A program made the translations under genes and the position numbers. The notes beneath the pieces were generated by a model. The model worked only from the letters and a program-made list of their open reading frames with translations, ran no database searches and was not told the DNA's origin. Shown in pieces: positions 1 through 9,327 of a stretch of DNA of 64,000 bases. How positions within the stretch are numbered: position 1 is the first letter of the stretch; the number at the start of each line of letters is the position of its first letter. This stretch comes from Bacteroidales bacterium (lineage in GTDB: Bacteria; Bacteroidota; Bacteroidia; Bacteroidales; UBA3824): contig JAEDDH010000002.1 in NCBI GenBank assembly GCA_016293845.1, positions 238,345-302,344 of the forward strand, written 5' to 3'.

Positions 1-1
1 T

Positions 2-3000
2 CAACCCGAAAAAGTAGTTATTACCGACACAAAACTTACCGATGTAAACACATGTTACGGCGATCAAACGGGTTCAATAGAGATTGTAACCACAGGAGGT
101 ACAGGTCAGATGTATTATTCTCTTTCGCAAGATCGAAACGATTGGCAAACATCGCCTATTTTTGCAGTAGGCGCAGGAGAGTATTATCCTATGGTAAAGG
201 ATGCCAATGATTGTCCCGACCAAGCTTCTGCTGTTAACATCACACAACCCAATAAGTTAGAAATTATTTATATTTCACCAATTAATAATACTATTAAATG
301 TAATGGTTATACAACGGGACAATTTTTGGTTCAGGCTCATGGTGGCACGCTTCCATACGATTATTCATATACTAATAATAGCATAACCGACATCATATCA
401 ATGGACAATGATGAAGTGTGTACCTTTAGATCTGTTCCTGCCGGAGTATATGATGTAACAGTTACTGATAGATTCAATTGTCATGCAGATGCAGTATCTG
501 TTGCCATAACTCAGCCCGACCCTCTCAAAATGACCATTAAATCATCGTCTAATGCCTCTTGCTATAATTTCCCAGATGCTTCGGTGGAACTTATCGCTGA
601 GGGTGGTACACCTACATATTCTTACCAATATCGCCGTAATGGTATTGGTGATTTTTCTTCTTCGCCCAATAATGTATTAACTTTTCAAGCTGGAGATTTT
701 GAGTTTAAAATCAAAGACGACAATGGATGTGAAACTCCTGTACAAACTCTTACACTCACAGAACCGGCTGATCTTGTAGCCAATATTGAAATACATGATA
801 TTACAAAGTGTTACACTGATAAAGATGGAAGCATAGAAGTGAAAGTAACAGGAGGTACAGAACCTTATAAATATTCTATCAACAACGAACCGTTTCAGTC
901 TTCAAACGTTTTCAACAATCTTGCCCCGGGTTATTACAATATTATTGTTGACGATCAAAACGGTTGCGGACAAGATTATGTCTATCGCGATCAACTTGTT
1001 AACGCTCCAGAACAAATGGTTATCCGCCAATTTTATTCCGAAGATGTTAAAGGTTGCAAAGGTGAATCGTTGGGCAAAATTGCTTTTGAGATAGAAGGAG
1101 GCTCTGGAACAATAACATTCAGCAAAGATGGAGGAAAAACATTTGTTCCCGAAACTTATCCTGATGGAATTGAGTTTTTTAATCTTCCTGCTGGCAAATA
1201 TACTCCTGTTGCCAAAGACGAACATAATTGTTTAGTGACGCATTCTGAAGTAGTAATCAAAGAACCAGAAACCCTTGAAATACAAAAGATTGAAACCTCC
1301 CCAGCCTACTGCTATGGCGATTATAATGGTTCTGCCACAATAACTGTGGTAGGTGGCAAACAATTACAAGAAGAATTTCCTTATACATTTTACCTCAACG
1401 GTAGCACTGTGGCTGACAATTATACCGGCAAATTTTTAAATCTTCCTGCCGGTGATTACACATTTATTGCCGAAGACGAATATGGATGCCCAATCGACGG
1501 AGCGTTTTCTATAGGGCAGCCCGAAGAGATTAAAGTTGTGCAAAAAGACAGCACCAATATTACCACTTGCTATGGCGACAGAACAGGAACAATTACTTTT
1601 AAGGTGGCTGGAGGTATCGAACCTTTTACTTATATCGCAAAGGGTTATAACTATTACGACGAAAACACTACGGGACATTTTACCGATTTGCCGGCGTCGG
1701 GCTATGAGTTGATTGCCACTGATGCTCACAAATGCTCTGTTGATACAATCGTTACTATTGAACAGCCCACTAAATTTGCCTATCATGCAAAAATCACCAA
1801 TGAGATTATGTGTCATGGCGATGATGATGCAGCCATATCGGTTTCTGCTTCGGGTGGTACTGCACCTTACTATTTCTCGTTCGACAATGGCAAGACTTAT
1901 CCATATACCGAATCGTCGTATTCAAATGTAAATCCTGGTAGATATTATGTTAAGGCAAAAGATGCAAAAGGATGTACTCATGATTATGTTTACAACCTTG
2001 AAATTATCGACCCGCCACAATTAGAAGCCGATTACGAAAAATACGATGTTATTTGTAACACGGGCAACACTGGTAAAATTTTAGCATCTGCCAAGGGTGG
2101 AACAAAACCCTATCAGTTTTCGATAGATGAAAAGGTTTGGAGATACAACTCTGGCGTTTTTTCTAATCTTACCGACAGCACTTATTCGGTTACTGTAAAA
2201 GACGGACACAACTGCACTGTTAAACTTACCGACATTACTCTTACACGTCCACCAAATATTGCAGGCTTTACTGTAAACGAATCTGAAGGATGTTCGCCTT
2301 TGTTAGTTACTATGACTCAAGATAATACGGGCGGACTTGCCACTTACGACATTTCAGACGGTACCAAAATATACGATTGTACTGGCCCTACAAGTTACAC
2401 ATTTGTAAATCGCACTGGACATGCCCAAACTTTCGTTATCAAAGCTACAATGATGCAAGCAGGTGGTGTAGGATGTACCGATACAGCCTCGTTGCAGGTG
2501 AAAGTATTACCTCAGCCCGACAGCGATGTGCGTGTTACCAATTCTTCGGCAATCTTCCCCGAAACCACTATCAATTTTGCCAATATGACTCAAAATATTA
2601 CTGAGGCAAAATGGGATTTCGACGATGATACATATTCTGATAATATCAACGAACAGAGTCACACTTATAAATCTTGCGGCAAATACAATATCACTCTTAT
2701 CCAAAGCAATGGAATGTGTTACGATACATTATCTATTCCATTTGTGATAGAAGGGCGACCTGTAATAGCAGCAATGAAAGCAAATAATATTCAAGGCTGT
2801 CAACCTGTTACAGTTGAATTTACCAACTCGTCGTCAAACTGCGATTCGTGTGTATGGAATTTTGGTGATGGCACAACAAGCACATCTCCGATGCTAAAAC
2901 ACACTTTTGAGGGCGCAGGCGATTACGAAGTTACACTTACAGCATACGGCGATTGTGGAGCAGCATCTACAACATCCAAAACAATCCATGTATACGCTCA

Positions 3001-3535
3001 GCCAAGTGCCGATTTTACTCAAAATGCCGATACATTATACGAGGGACAAGCTTTGCACCTTACAAGTGTGTCGGAGGGCGGTGCTTATTACGCATGGGAT
3101 TTCGGCGATGGCAAAAAATCAGACGAAAAACACCCCGTTCACAATTACGAATTTGGCGGCACATTTACAATTTCGTTGATAGTTACCTCTCCTAATTCGT
3201 GTACCGATACCGCTTTTGTGAAAAACGCAGTAACGGTAATCAAAAGTCCAATAGTGGTATTCCCCAACGCGTTTACACCCGATGGAGATGGCTTAAACGA
3301 TATATTTTTGCCTGTGCATGGCGACATTAGTCAATTCAAAATTTTTATCTTTGACAAAAAAGGTCAATTGATGTACAAAGGCACAGATATCACAGAAGGA
3401 TGGGATGGAACACGCAACGGACATCCTTGTCCTACAGGAGTTTATGTATACAAAGCAAATATAGTTTTGCGCGATAAGAGTTTTTACGACCTAAAAGGTT
3501 ACGTAGTTTTGTTGCGACTTCCTGCAAAAAAATAA
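2..3535 (+). CDS. Secreted SprB/PKD-repeat protein with type B T9SS C-terminal domain (5' end outside window)
   Basis: The reading frame is already open at base 2, so only the last ~1177 residues are seen; the apparent ATG at 110 is internal. The first ~750 residues are a chain of ~75-residue SprB-type repeats, each with a Cys near the start (CYGD-like), a GGT.PY core, a GxY.V turn and a D..GC end. PKD-like domains follow, with WDFDD, WNFGDGT and WDFGDGK motifs around bases 2610-3130. The last ~90 residues begin VFPNAFTPDGDGLNDIF and carry a FDKKGQ and a WDGT motif, the hallmark of the gliding-motility-associated, type B sorting domain. Such proteins cross the outer membrane by the type IX secretion system and act as surface adhesins or motility filaments. 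The family assignment is firm; the ligand is unknown. Confidence 0.93.
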   Translation, partial: QPEKVVITDTKLTDVNTCYGDQTGSIEIVTTGGTGQMYYSLSQDRNDWQTSPIFAVGAGEYYPMVKDANDCPDQASAVNITQPNKLEIIYISPINNTIKCNGYTTGQFLVQAHGGTLPYDYSYTNNSITDIISMDNDEVCTFRSVPAGVYDVTVTDRFNCHADAVSVAITQPDPLKMTIKSSSNASCYNFPDASVELIAEGGTPTYSYQYRRNGIGDFSSSPNNVLTFQAGDFEFKIKDDNGCETPVQTLTLTEPADLVANIEIHDITKCYTDKDGSIEVKVTGGTEPYKYSINNEPFQSSNVFNNLAPGYYNIIVDDQNGCGQDYVYRDQLVNAPEQMVIRQFYSEDVKGCKGESLGKIAFEIEGGSGTITFSKDGGKTFVPETYPDGIEFFNLPAGKYTPVAKDEHNCLVTHSEVVIKEPETLEIQKIETSPAYCYGDYNGSATITVVGGKQLQEEFPYTFYLNGSTVADNYTGKFLNLPAGDYTFIAEDEYGCPIDGAFSIGQPEEIKVVQKDSTNITTCYGDRTGTITFKVAGGIEPFTYIAKGYNYYDENTTGHFTDLPASGYELIATDAHKCSVDTIVTIEQPTKFAYHAKITNEIMCHGDDDAAISVSASGGTAPYYFSFDNGKTYPYTESSYSNVNPGRYYVKAKDAKGCTHDYVYNLEIIDPPQLEADYEKYDVICNTGNTGKILASAKGGTKPYQFSIDEKVWRYNSGVFSNLTDSTYSVTVKDGHNCTVKLTDITLTRPPNIAGFTVNESEGCSPLLVTMTQDNTGGLATYDISDGTKIYDCTGPTSYTFVNRTGHAQTFVIKATMMQAGGVGCTDTASLQVKVLPQPDSDVRVTNSSAIFPETTINFANMTQNITEAKWDFDDDTYSDNINEQSHTYKSCGKYNITLIQSNGMCYDTLSIPFVIEGRPVIAAMKANNIQGCQPVTVEFTNSSSNCDSCVWNFGDGTTSTSPMLKHTFEGAGDYEVTLTAYGDCGAASTTSKTIHVYAQPSADFTQNADTLYEGQALHLTSVSEGGAYYAWDFGDGKKSDEKHPVHNYEFGGTFTISLIVTSPNSCTDTAFVKNAVTVIKSPIVVFPNAFTPDGDGLNDIFLPVHGDISQFKIFIFDKKGQLMYKGTDITEGWDGTRNGHPCPTGVYVYKANIVLRDKSFYDLKGYVVLLRLPAKK

Positions 3536-3642
3536 AAAATTCTCTTTGCCGTTTAAAAAATAATGTATAACTTTAACAACGAATTTTTCACCGTTTATTT
3601 AACAGATAAAAATTCTAACAAAATTTAATATTTTACTTAAAA

Positions 3643-4482
3643 ATGAACAACATAAAGAAATCTTTGCTGCTGTTAGCGGCCGGACTTATGGCGGTGGTTC
3701 TTAGCGAATCTTGTTCCGGCGGTGGTAACAATACAGATCAGACTCCAAACGTTGATTCTTCCGACGTTATTAGCACAACCGCCTACGACGAAGCTAAATA
3801 CATTTTCTACTCGTTGCCTTCGCCTGTTGAAACTGCCCTTATACTTGAACAGTTGGGTATTAAGTACAACGATGAGTACTTGAGCCCTGCATCAAACGTA
3901 AGCCGTTACAATACACAAACATCGCAGGCATTAAACCTTGGTATCTACTCTGCCGATCTCAGTTACTGCGCACTTTACGAGCAGAATCAAGCAGCTATCG
4001 ACTATCTTGCAGCTGTAAAAAAATTGTCAGAACAGCTTGGCATTATGGGCTTTTTCAACGATAGCACTATTCAAAAGATACAAGACAATATGAACAACAA
4101 AAACAAGATTGTGTCTATTGTATCAGATTGTTACACTCGCTCAACCAATTTTCTTGAAGAAGACGAGCGCAACGAAATTGCCTCCACAGTGCTTGTTGGC
4201 GGTTGGGTAGAAGGTCTCTACATTTCGCTCAAAATGCTCGAAACTCTTCCTGCTGAAGACAATAATATCGACGATATTATTAAAAATCAGAAATTTACAC
4301 TCGATGATATGCTTGGTCTGCTTAAAATCTTCTCTAAAAACGAGGGTATTGCCTATCTTTTTAAACAGATGCAGCAGCTCAAAACTATTTATGATAAAGT
4401 TGGTACCAACAAGGTAGACCGCAAGGTGTACGCTCAGCTTACCGACAAAATAACCGAGATTAGAAACGAGTATATACAATAA
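3643..4482 (+). CDS. Hypothetical lipoprotein, 279 aa
   Basis: The N-terminus is a lipoprotein signal: a KK pair, a hydrophobic stretch LLLLAAGLMAVVL, then SESCSGGG with a lipobox-like Cys at about residue 24 and a following Gly-rich linker. The rest is mostly helical and soluble-looking, rich in Asp, Glu, Asn and Leu, with no further membrane segment and no domain I recognise. The stop is 17 bases before the next secreted-protein gene, so the two are probably co-transcribed. Likely exported and anchored to a membrane; function not known. Confidence 0.8.
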   Translation: MNNIKKSLLLLAAGLMAVVLSESCSGGGNNTDQTPNVDSSDVISTTAYDEAKYIFYSLPSPVETALILEQLGIKYNDEYLSPASNVSRYNTQTSQALNLGIYSADLSYCALYEQNQAAIDYLAAVKKLSEQLGIMGFFNDSTIQKIQDNMNNKNKIVSIVSDCYTRSTNFLEEDERNEIASTVLVGGWVEGLYISLKMLETLPAEDNNIDDIIKNQKFTLDDMLGLLKIFSKNEGIAYLFKQMQQLKTIYDKVGTNKVDRKVYAQLTDKITEIRNEYIQ

Positions 4483-4499
4483 TAAACAACCTGAGGAAT

Positions 4500-4946
4500 A
4501 TGAAAAAGAAAAAAATTTTATTTGTTTTTGTTTTGTTGGCATTAGTGATATTCCCCATACAGGGTAAATCGCAATGCAAGGAGTTTACCGAAACCCAGGT
4601 GCTCCCTTTGCTCGAAGATTACGTAATTAGCGGTCGTTACAGCGCAGTAAAACTCTATGAGGGAGAAGAAATTCTTATTTTTAAAACCCTCAGTAAGGGA
4701 ATATCTTATCGTTTTATTGTTAAAGGCGACAGCGATTTGCCCGAGCAGATAGAATACTCTATTGAAGATTGGGACGGTGAAAAACTTTACAACAACAAGT
4801 CGGAGGATTTTAAGCAGGTGTGGGATTACGAATGTGATAAAACACAGCGTATCAAGATTTTTGTAAAAGTGCCTGCCGTATCTAAAGACAATACAGAACC
4901 TAAACGTGGCTGCGTAACAGTTCTTAGCGGAATTAAAGCCTCTTAG
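4500..4946 (+). CDS. Small secreted hypothetical protein, 148 aa
   Basis: The start ATG sits just after a GAGG ribosome-binding-like sequence and 17 bases after the preceding lipoprotein gene. Residues 1-25 form a clear signal peptide (MKKKK basic end, FVFVLLALVIF core, cleavage near QGKSQ). The mature part is ~120 residues, mixed alpha/beta, acidic in the middle (SIEDWDGEKLYNNKSEDF). I do not recognise a family. The pairing with the upstream lipoprotein suggests a shared envelope role, which is inference only. Confidence 0.75.
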   Translation: MKKKKILFVFVLLALVIFPIQGKSQCKEFTETQVLPLLEDYVISGRYSAVKLYEGEEILIFKTLSKGISYRFIVKGDSDLPEQIEYSIEDWDGEKLYNNKSEDFKQVWDYECDKTQRIKIFVKVPAVSKDNTEPKRGCVTVLSGIKAS

Positions 4947-5020
4947 CTTTTCAGTTTCGCCACTTTTGTGCAACTATTTTAGAGTAAACACATTTATTAA
5001 TCTTAAAAGGACACAGAGCT

Positions 5021-5260
5021 ATGAAAAAAGTATTGTTAATGCTCGCCCTTTCGCTTTTTACAGCTTCGTATACAATGGCGCAGTCTACAAGCAAGGGTAA
5101 AAAACAGGGTACAACCCAAACCGACAACCGAAGCAATAATGGTGCTACGGTAACAAATTCGGGCAACTCCCAAAAACATTCTGCCAACGGCAACTCGCAA
5201 TCTGCTACTAAACAGAAAACGAGCAAAGGCAAAAAGGTAGTAAAGAAGAAAACCAACTAA
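5021..5260 (+). CDS. Small secreted Lys/Ser/Asn-rich protein, 79 aa
   Basis: A signal peptide (MKKVLLMLALSLFTASYTMAQ) ends in an AxA-like cleavage site, leaving a ~58-residue low-complexity, strongly basic tail made of Ser, Thr, Asn, Gln and Gly with KGKK motifs at both ends (SKGKKQG and SKGKKVVKKK). The gene stands alone and is followed at once by a strong hairpin terminator. No catalytic fold is expected. It may be a basic periplasmic or surface peptide; function unknown. Confidence 0.65.
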   Translation: MKKVLLMLALSLFTASYTMAQSTSKGKKQGTTQTDNRSNNGATVTNSGNSQKHSANGNSQSATKQKTSKGKKVVKKKTN

Positions 5261-5269
5261 TAATTTTTC

Positions 5270-5308
5270 AAAGAGAGCGGCTTTTTTTTAGTCGCTCTCT
5301 TTTTTTTA
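5270..5308 (+). terminator. Rho-independent terminator
   Basis: Arms AGAGAGCG and CGCTCTCT around a T-rich loop, followed by eight T. It closes the small secreted protein gene and isolates it from ppdK. Confidence 0.85.
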
Positions 5309-5353
5309 TTAAAAAAAAATCCAAATTAATATACACAGAATTAAAATTAACTT

Positions 5354-5361
5354 TATATTTG
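5354..5361 (+). promoter_or_regulatory. Bacteroidetes -7 promoter element of ppdK
   Basis: TATATTTG fits the TAnnTTTG consensus of the Bacteroidetes primary sigma factor and lies 50 bases before the ppdK start. No good TTTG -33 element is visible upstream. Confidence 0.6.
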
Positions 5362-5410
5362 CAAAACAAAACAATTAAATTTTTAACAAAAAATAATTAT
5401 AATCAATAGT

Positions 5411-8143
5411 ATGAGCGATAAAAAGCGCGTATATCTGTTCGGCGACAAAAAAGCAGAAGGTCGTGCAGATATGAGAGAACTTCTTGGCGGTAAAGGCGCC
5501 AACCTTGCAGAAATGAACCTTATCGGCGTTCCCGTTCCTCCGGGATTCACCATCACAACCGAAGTTTGCACCGAATATTACGAAAAGGGCAAAGATCAGG
5601 TTGTAAGTCTTATCAAAGATGATGTTGAAAAAGCCGTAAAACACATCGAACAACTTACTAAAACTAAATTTGGCGACGCATCAAACCCCTGCCTCGTTTC
5701 GGTACGCTCGGGTGCTCGCGCAAGTATGCCCGGTATGATGGATACCATCCTCAACCTCGGCCTCAACGACACCGTAGCAGAGGGTATGGTTAAAAAGACC
5801 AATAATCCTCACTTTGTATACGACTCTTACCGTCGTTTCGTACAGATGTATGGCGATGTGGTACTCGGCATGAAACCCGTCAACAAAGAAGACATTGACC
5901 CGTTTGAGGCTATCATAGAAGAAGTTAAGAAAATCCGTGGCGTAACACTCGACAAAGATCTTTCGGTTGAAGAACTCAAAGACCTTGTAAAACGTTTTAA
6001 GACAGCCATTAAGAAACAAACTGGCAGCGACTTCCCCGATGATCCTATGGAGCAGCTCTGGGGTGCGATCTGCGCAGTTTTCCGCAGCTGGATGAACGAG
6101 CGCGCTATCCTTTACCGCAAAATGGAAGGTATTCCCGACGAATGGGGTACAGCCGTTTCGGTAATGGCAATGGTATTCGGCAACATGGGCGACACTTCAG
6201 CCACAGGCGTATGTTTCAGCCGCGACGCTGCCACTGGCGAAAACCTCTTCAACGGCGAGTATCTTGTTAATGCTCAAGGTGAGGACGTTGTGGCTGGTAT
6301 TCGCACACCTCAGCAGATTACTATCGAAGGCTCTAAACGTTGGGCTCAGCTCCAAGGTATATCTGAGGAGGAGCGCAAATCTAAATACCCCTCTATGGAG
6401 GAGGCGATGCCTGAAATTTACAAAGAACTCGACGAAATACAGACCAAACTCGAAAACCACTACCGCGATATGCAGGATATGGAGTTCACCGTTCAGGAAG
6501 GCAAACTCTGGTTCTTGCAAACTCGTAATGGCAAACGCACTGGTACTGCCATGGTTAAAATCGCAATGGACTTGGTTCGCGAGGGTCTTATCGACGAAAA
6601 AACAGCCATCATGCGTTGCGAGCCTCAGAAACTCGACGAACTTCTCCACCCAGTGTTCGACAAGGACGCTCTCAAAAAGGCGAAAGTTATCACACGTGGT
6701 TTGCCCGCAAGTCCCGGTGCTGCCTGTGGACAAATAGTATTCCACGCCGACGACGCTCAAGAATGGCGCAAGGACGGCAAGAAAGTGGTTATGGTTCGTA
6801 TCGAAACATCTCCTGAAGACCTCGCTGGTATGTCGGCTGCCGAGGGTATTCTTACTGCCCGTGGTGGTATGACATCGCACGCTGCAGTTGTGGCCCGTGG
6901 TATGGGCAAATGCTGCGTTTCGGGTGCAGGTGCTATCAATGTTAATTACAAAAACAAAACCGTTGAAATAGAGGGTGTTACCTACAAAGAGGGCGACTAC
7001 ATTTCGTTGAACGGTTCTACTGGTCAGGTTTACGCAGGTCAGATTCCCACCAAGGCTGCCGAACTCAGCGGCGACTTCAAAGCCCTGATGGATCTCTGCG
7101 ACAAATATACTGTGCTTCAGGTTCGTACCAATGCCGACACTCCCAACGATGCAAAAATCGCTCGTGAATTTGGCGCAAAAGGTATCGGCTTAACACGTAC
7201 CGAACACATGTTCTTTGAGGATCAGAAGATTATCGCAATGCGCGAGATGATTCTTGCCGACACTGTTGAAGGTCGTGAAAAAGCACTTGCAAAACTTCTT
7301 CCTTACCAGAAAGCCGACTTCAAGGGTATTCTCGAGGCTATGGACGGCTTGCCAGTTAACATCCGTCTGCTCGACCCGCCTTTGCACGAGTTTGTTCCTC
7401 ACGATCTTAAAGGTCAGCAGACTATGGCCGACCAGATGGGCGTAAGCATCGACGACATCAAGAAACGTGTTAACTCGCTTGCTGAAAACAACCCGATGCT
7501 TGGTCACCGTGGCTGCCGTCTCGGAATCACATTCCCCGAAATCACCGCTATGCAGACTCGCGCAATTCTTTCGGCTGCTTGCGAACTCAAGAAAGAGGGC
7601 AAGAATCCCAAACCCGAAATCATGGTTCCGCTTATCGGTATTCTCTACGAGTTCCGTCAACAGAAAGAAATCATCGAGAAAACCGCCAAGGAGGTATTTG
7701 CAGAATACGGTGTAACTATCGAGTTTGAAATTGGTACTATGATTGAGATACCTCGTGCAGCCCTCACCGCCGACCGCATTGCTACCGAGGCTCAGTACTT
7801 CTCGTTCGGTACCAACGACTTGACACAGATGACATTCGGATACAGCCGCGACGATATCGCTTCGTTCCTCCCTGCATACTTAGAGAAGAAGATTTTGAAG
7901 GTAGACCCGTTCCAAGTGCTCGACCAGCACGGTGTAGGTCAGCTTATCGAAATGGCAGTAGAAAAAGGCCGCAAGGTACGTCCCAACCTCCGCACAGGTA
8001 TCTGCGGCGAACATGGTGGCGAACCCAACTCGGTTAAGTTCTGCGCTCGCGTAGGTATGAACTATGCAAGCTGCTCACCATTCCGCGTACCGATTGCTCG
8101 CCTTGCCGCTGCACAGGCCGCAGTAGAAGATTCAATGAAATAG
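5411..8143 (+). CDS. ppdK: Pyruvate, phosphate dikinase
   Basis: Interconverts pyruvate + ATP + phosphate and phosphoenolpyruvate + AMP + pyrophosphate in the cytoplasm, linking glycolysis and gluconeogenesis. The 910-residue length is normal for the family. Seen in order: the N-terminal nucleotide-binding domain (LLGGKGANLAEMN near residue 25, VSVRSGARASMPGMMDT near 95), the swivelling phosphohistidine domain with GGMTSHAAVVARGMGK (His490), and the C-terminal PEP/pyruvate TIM barrel with GLTRTEHMFF, GTNDLTQMTFGYSRDD and the catalytic Cys in GICGEHGG. GC content and codon use are higher than in the island that follows. The last ~14 codons plus the terminator are duplicated ~6.4 kb downstream, so this gene end is the island insertion point; the gene itself is intact. 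Confidence 0.98.
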   Translation: MSDKKRVYLFGDKKAEGRADMRELLGGKGANLAEMNLIGVPVPPGFTITTEVCTEYYEKGKDQVVSLIKDDVEKAVKHIEQLTKTKFGDASNPCLVSVRSGARASMPGMMDTILNLGLNDTVAEGMVKKTNNPHFVYDSYRRFVQMYGDVVLGMKPVNKEDIDPFEAIIEEVKKIRGVTLDKDLSVEELKDLVKRFKTAIKKQTGSDFPDDPMEQLWGAICAVFRSWMNERAILYRKMEGIPDEWGTAVSVMAMVFGNMGDTSATGVCFSRDAATGENLFNGEYLVNAQGEDVVAGIRTPQQITIEGSKRWAQLQGISEEERKSKYPSMEEAMPEIYKELDEIQTKLENHYRDMQDMEFTVQEGKLWFLQTRNGKRTGTAMVKIAMDLVREGLIDEKTAIMRCEPQKLDELLHPVFDKDALKKAKVITRGLPASPGAACGQIVFHADDAQEWRKDGKKVVMVRIETSPEDLAGMSAAEGILTARGGMTSHAAVVARGMGKCCVSGAGAINVNYKNKTVEIEGVTYKEGDYISLNGSTGQVYAGQIPTKAAELSGDFKALMDLCDKYTVLQVRTNADTPNDAKIAREFGAKGIGLTRTEHMFFEDQKIIAMREMILADTVEGREKALAKLLPYQKADFKGILEAMDGLPVNIRLLDPPLHEFVPHDLKGQQTMADQMGVSIDDIKKRVNSLAENNPMLGHRGCRLGITFPEITAMQTRAILSAACELKKEGKNPKPEIMVPLIGILYEFRQQKEIIEKTAKEVFAEYGVTIEFEIGTMIEIPRAALTADRIATEAQYFSFGTNDLTQMTFGYSRDDIASFLPAYLEKKILKVDPFQVLDQHGVGQLIEMAVEKGRKVRPNLRTGICGEHGGEPNSVKFCARVGMNYASCSPFRVPIARLAAAQAAVEDSMK

Positions 8144-8197
8144 TATTGATTTTTGGATTTATATTTGAGGCTGTCTGTTTTTGGGCAGCCTCTTTTT
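8102..8197 (+). repeat. Left direct repeat of the island (ppdK 3' end + terminator)
   Basis: This segment, the last codons of ppdK and its terminator, recurs at about 14535-14634 with only a few differences (GTAGAAG/GTTGAAG, AGTATT/AGCATT and a short CTCT insertion). Such a pair is expected when an element integrates into the 3' end of a gene and restores the reading frame. Confidence 0.85.
8167..8197 (+). terminator. ppdK terminator
   Basis: GAGGCTG and CAGCCTC arms around a short TCTGTTTTTGGG-like loop, then TTTTT. It is part of the duplicated segment, so an identical hairpin also ends the island. Confidence 0.85.
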
Positions 8198-8216
8198 GTA
8201 TCTCCAAGAATGCTTT

Positions 8217-8314
8217 CGACGTTTTGGAGACAAAAACGTCGCATAATATGCGATTATTTACAGATTTGTTTGGCTATTCGACAATAATTTCGTATTTTAC
8301 CGCAGAATTTGCGG
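8217..8314. other. Three consecutive palindromes upstream of the island operon
   Basis: CGACGTTTT/AAAACGTCG (8217-8241), CGCATA-A-TATGCG (8240-8252) and CCGCA-GAATT-TGCGG (8300-8314) lie in the ~160-base leader before the first island gene. None is followed by a T-run, so they are not ordinary terminators; they could be operators for a dimeric (for example WYL-type) regulator, or recombination sites. Confidence 0.5.
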
Positions 8315-8355
8315 TGTTATATATAATATTTTGTCGCACAAAGTAGGAATGCGTT

Positions 8356-8817
8356 ATGTATATACACGAAAGAGATAATTGGACGGACTTCCGTTGGGAC
8401 ACGTCCCAAGTGTCACTCCTTCAGGAAAAAGTATTCAGTAAGCAGGGGTTGCTTTATCTTCATGCAACAGACGAGACTTTTGAAATGCCAAAGAACTGGA
8501 CAGCAGAGGATTTCTTTGAAGGCTGTTTTGGCATCATTGCAGAACAGTCTGTCAAGATTCAGCCCGTTAAACTAAAAATTTCTGCAGGACAGGCCAACTA
8601 CATCCGTGATTTGAAGATGCACGAATCGCAGGAAGAGATTGAACGTAATGAAGAATACAGCATCTTCACCTTTAATCTACGTCCAGAGTTTGACTTCCAG
8701 CAAGAAATTCTCTGGAATGGCGAGGATATGGAAGTACTTGAACCCTACTGGCTTCGCAAAGAGATGGCAGGTAAGATAAAGAGAATGTGGAACAAATACA
8801 AAGATGACTCGAAATGA
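8356..8817 (+). CDS. Chimeric protein: Fic N-terminal (DUF4172-like) fragment joined to WYL-domain C-terminus
   Basis: Residues 1-~33 (MYIHERDNWTDFRWD...LLQEKVFSKQGLL) look like the DUF4172 cap that starts many Bacteroidetes Fic proteins. From about residue 40 the sequence switches to the C-terminal half of a WYL regulator: ETFEMPKNW..DFFEGCFGI, VKLKISAGQ, YIRDLKMHESQ and the end LEPYWLRKEMAGKIKRMWNKY. Neither the Fic catalytic motif HxFx(D/E)GNGR nor the WYL winged helix or the WYL motif itself is present. It therefore looks like a deletion scar that fused two genes in frame. Its stop overlaps the next start (ATGA), as expected if the original WYL gene was translationally coupled to the exonuclease. 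Whether it makes a working protein is doubtful. Confidence 0.6.
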   Translation: MYIHERDNWTDFRWDTSQVSLLQEKVFSKQGLLYLHATDETFEMPKNWTAEDFFEGCFGIIAEQSVKIQPVKLKISAGQANYIRDLKMHESQEEIERNEEYSIFTFNLRPEFDFQQEILWNGEDMEVLEPYWLRKEMAGKIKRMWNKYKDDSK

Positions 8818-9305
8818 AAGACTTTGCAGCAATAGATTTTGAAACGGCTAACAATGAGCGCAGCTCTGTTTGTTCTGTTGGTATCGTCATTGTACGAAAT
8901 GGTGAGATTGTAGATACGTTCTATTCTCTCATCCAGCCAGAGCCGAACTATTATAACTACTGGTGTAGTCAGGTGCATGGTCTCTGTCATGAAGATACTG
9001 ACGATGCTCCTGTATTCCCCAAAGTATGGGCGCAAATAGAGCCGTTAATTCAGGGCTTACCTCTCGTAGCTCATAACAAGCCTTTTGATGAAGGTTGTCT
9101 GAAGGCAGTGTTTCGAGTATATCAGATGGATTACCCAGACTATGAGTTCTATGATACGCTTTGTGTTTCACGGCGAGTATTGCCAGAACTTGAAAACCAT
9201 CAACTTCAGACAGTCGCTGCTGCCTGTGGTTATGAATTAGAAGATCATCACCACGCACTTGCTGACGCAGAAGCTTGTGCTTGGATTGCAAGAGAGATAT
9301 TGTAA
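8814..9305 (+). CDS. DEDDh-family 3'-5' exonuclease
   Basis: A 163-residue DnaQ-like exonuclease domain with all acidic motifs visible: AIDFETA near residue 7 (Exo I Asp/Glu), HNKPFDEGC near 93 (Exo II Asp) and HHALADAEA near 145 (Exo III, His and Asp five residues apart, so DEDDh type). These enzymes remove nucleotides from DNA or RNA 3' ends using two metal ions. It overlaps the WYL-chimera stop by 4 bases and heads the rest of the island operon. WYL regulators next to such exonucleases are common in Bacteroidetes; here it probably supports the nuclease genes downstream. Confidence 0.9.
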   Translation: MKDFAAIDFETANNERSSVCSVGIVIVRNGEIVDTFYSLIQPEPNYYNYWCSQVHGLCHEDTDDAPVFPKVWAQIEPLIQGLPLVAHNKPFDEGCLKAVFRVYQMDYPDYEFYDTLCVSRRVLPELENHQLQTVAAACGYELEDHHHALADAEACAWIAREIL

Positions 9306-9327
9306 ATAATTATATAATTATTAGACT

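Noticed and set aside
6197..6880. Long antisense open frame within ppdK (227 codons)
   Set aside because: A shadow of the strongly biased ppdK codon use, fully inside a core enzyme gene.
8146..8346. Open frame of 66 codons right after ppdK
   Set aside because: It consists of the terminator hairpin and palindromes read as codons; no start context and no protein-like pattern.
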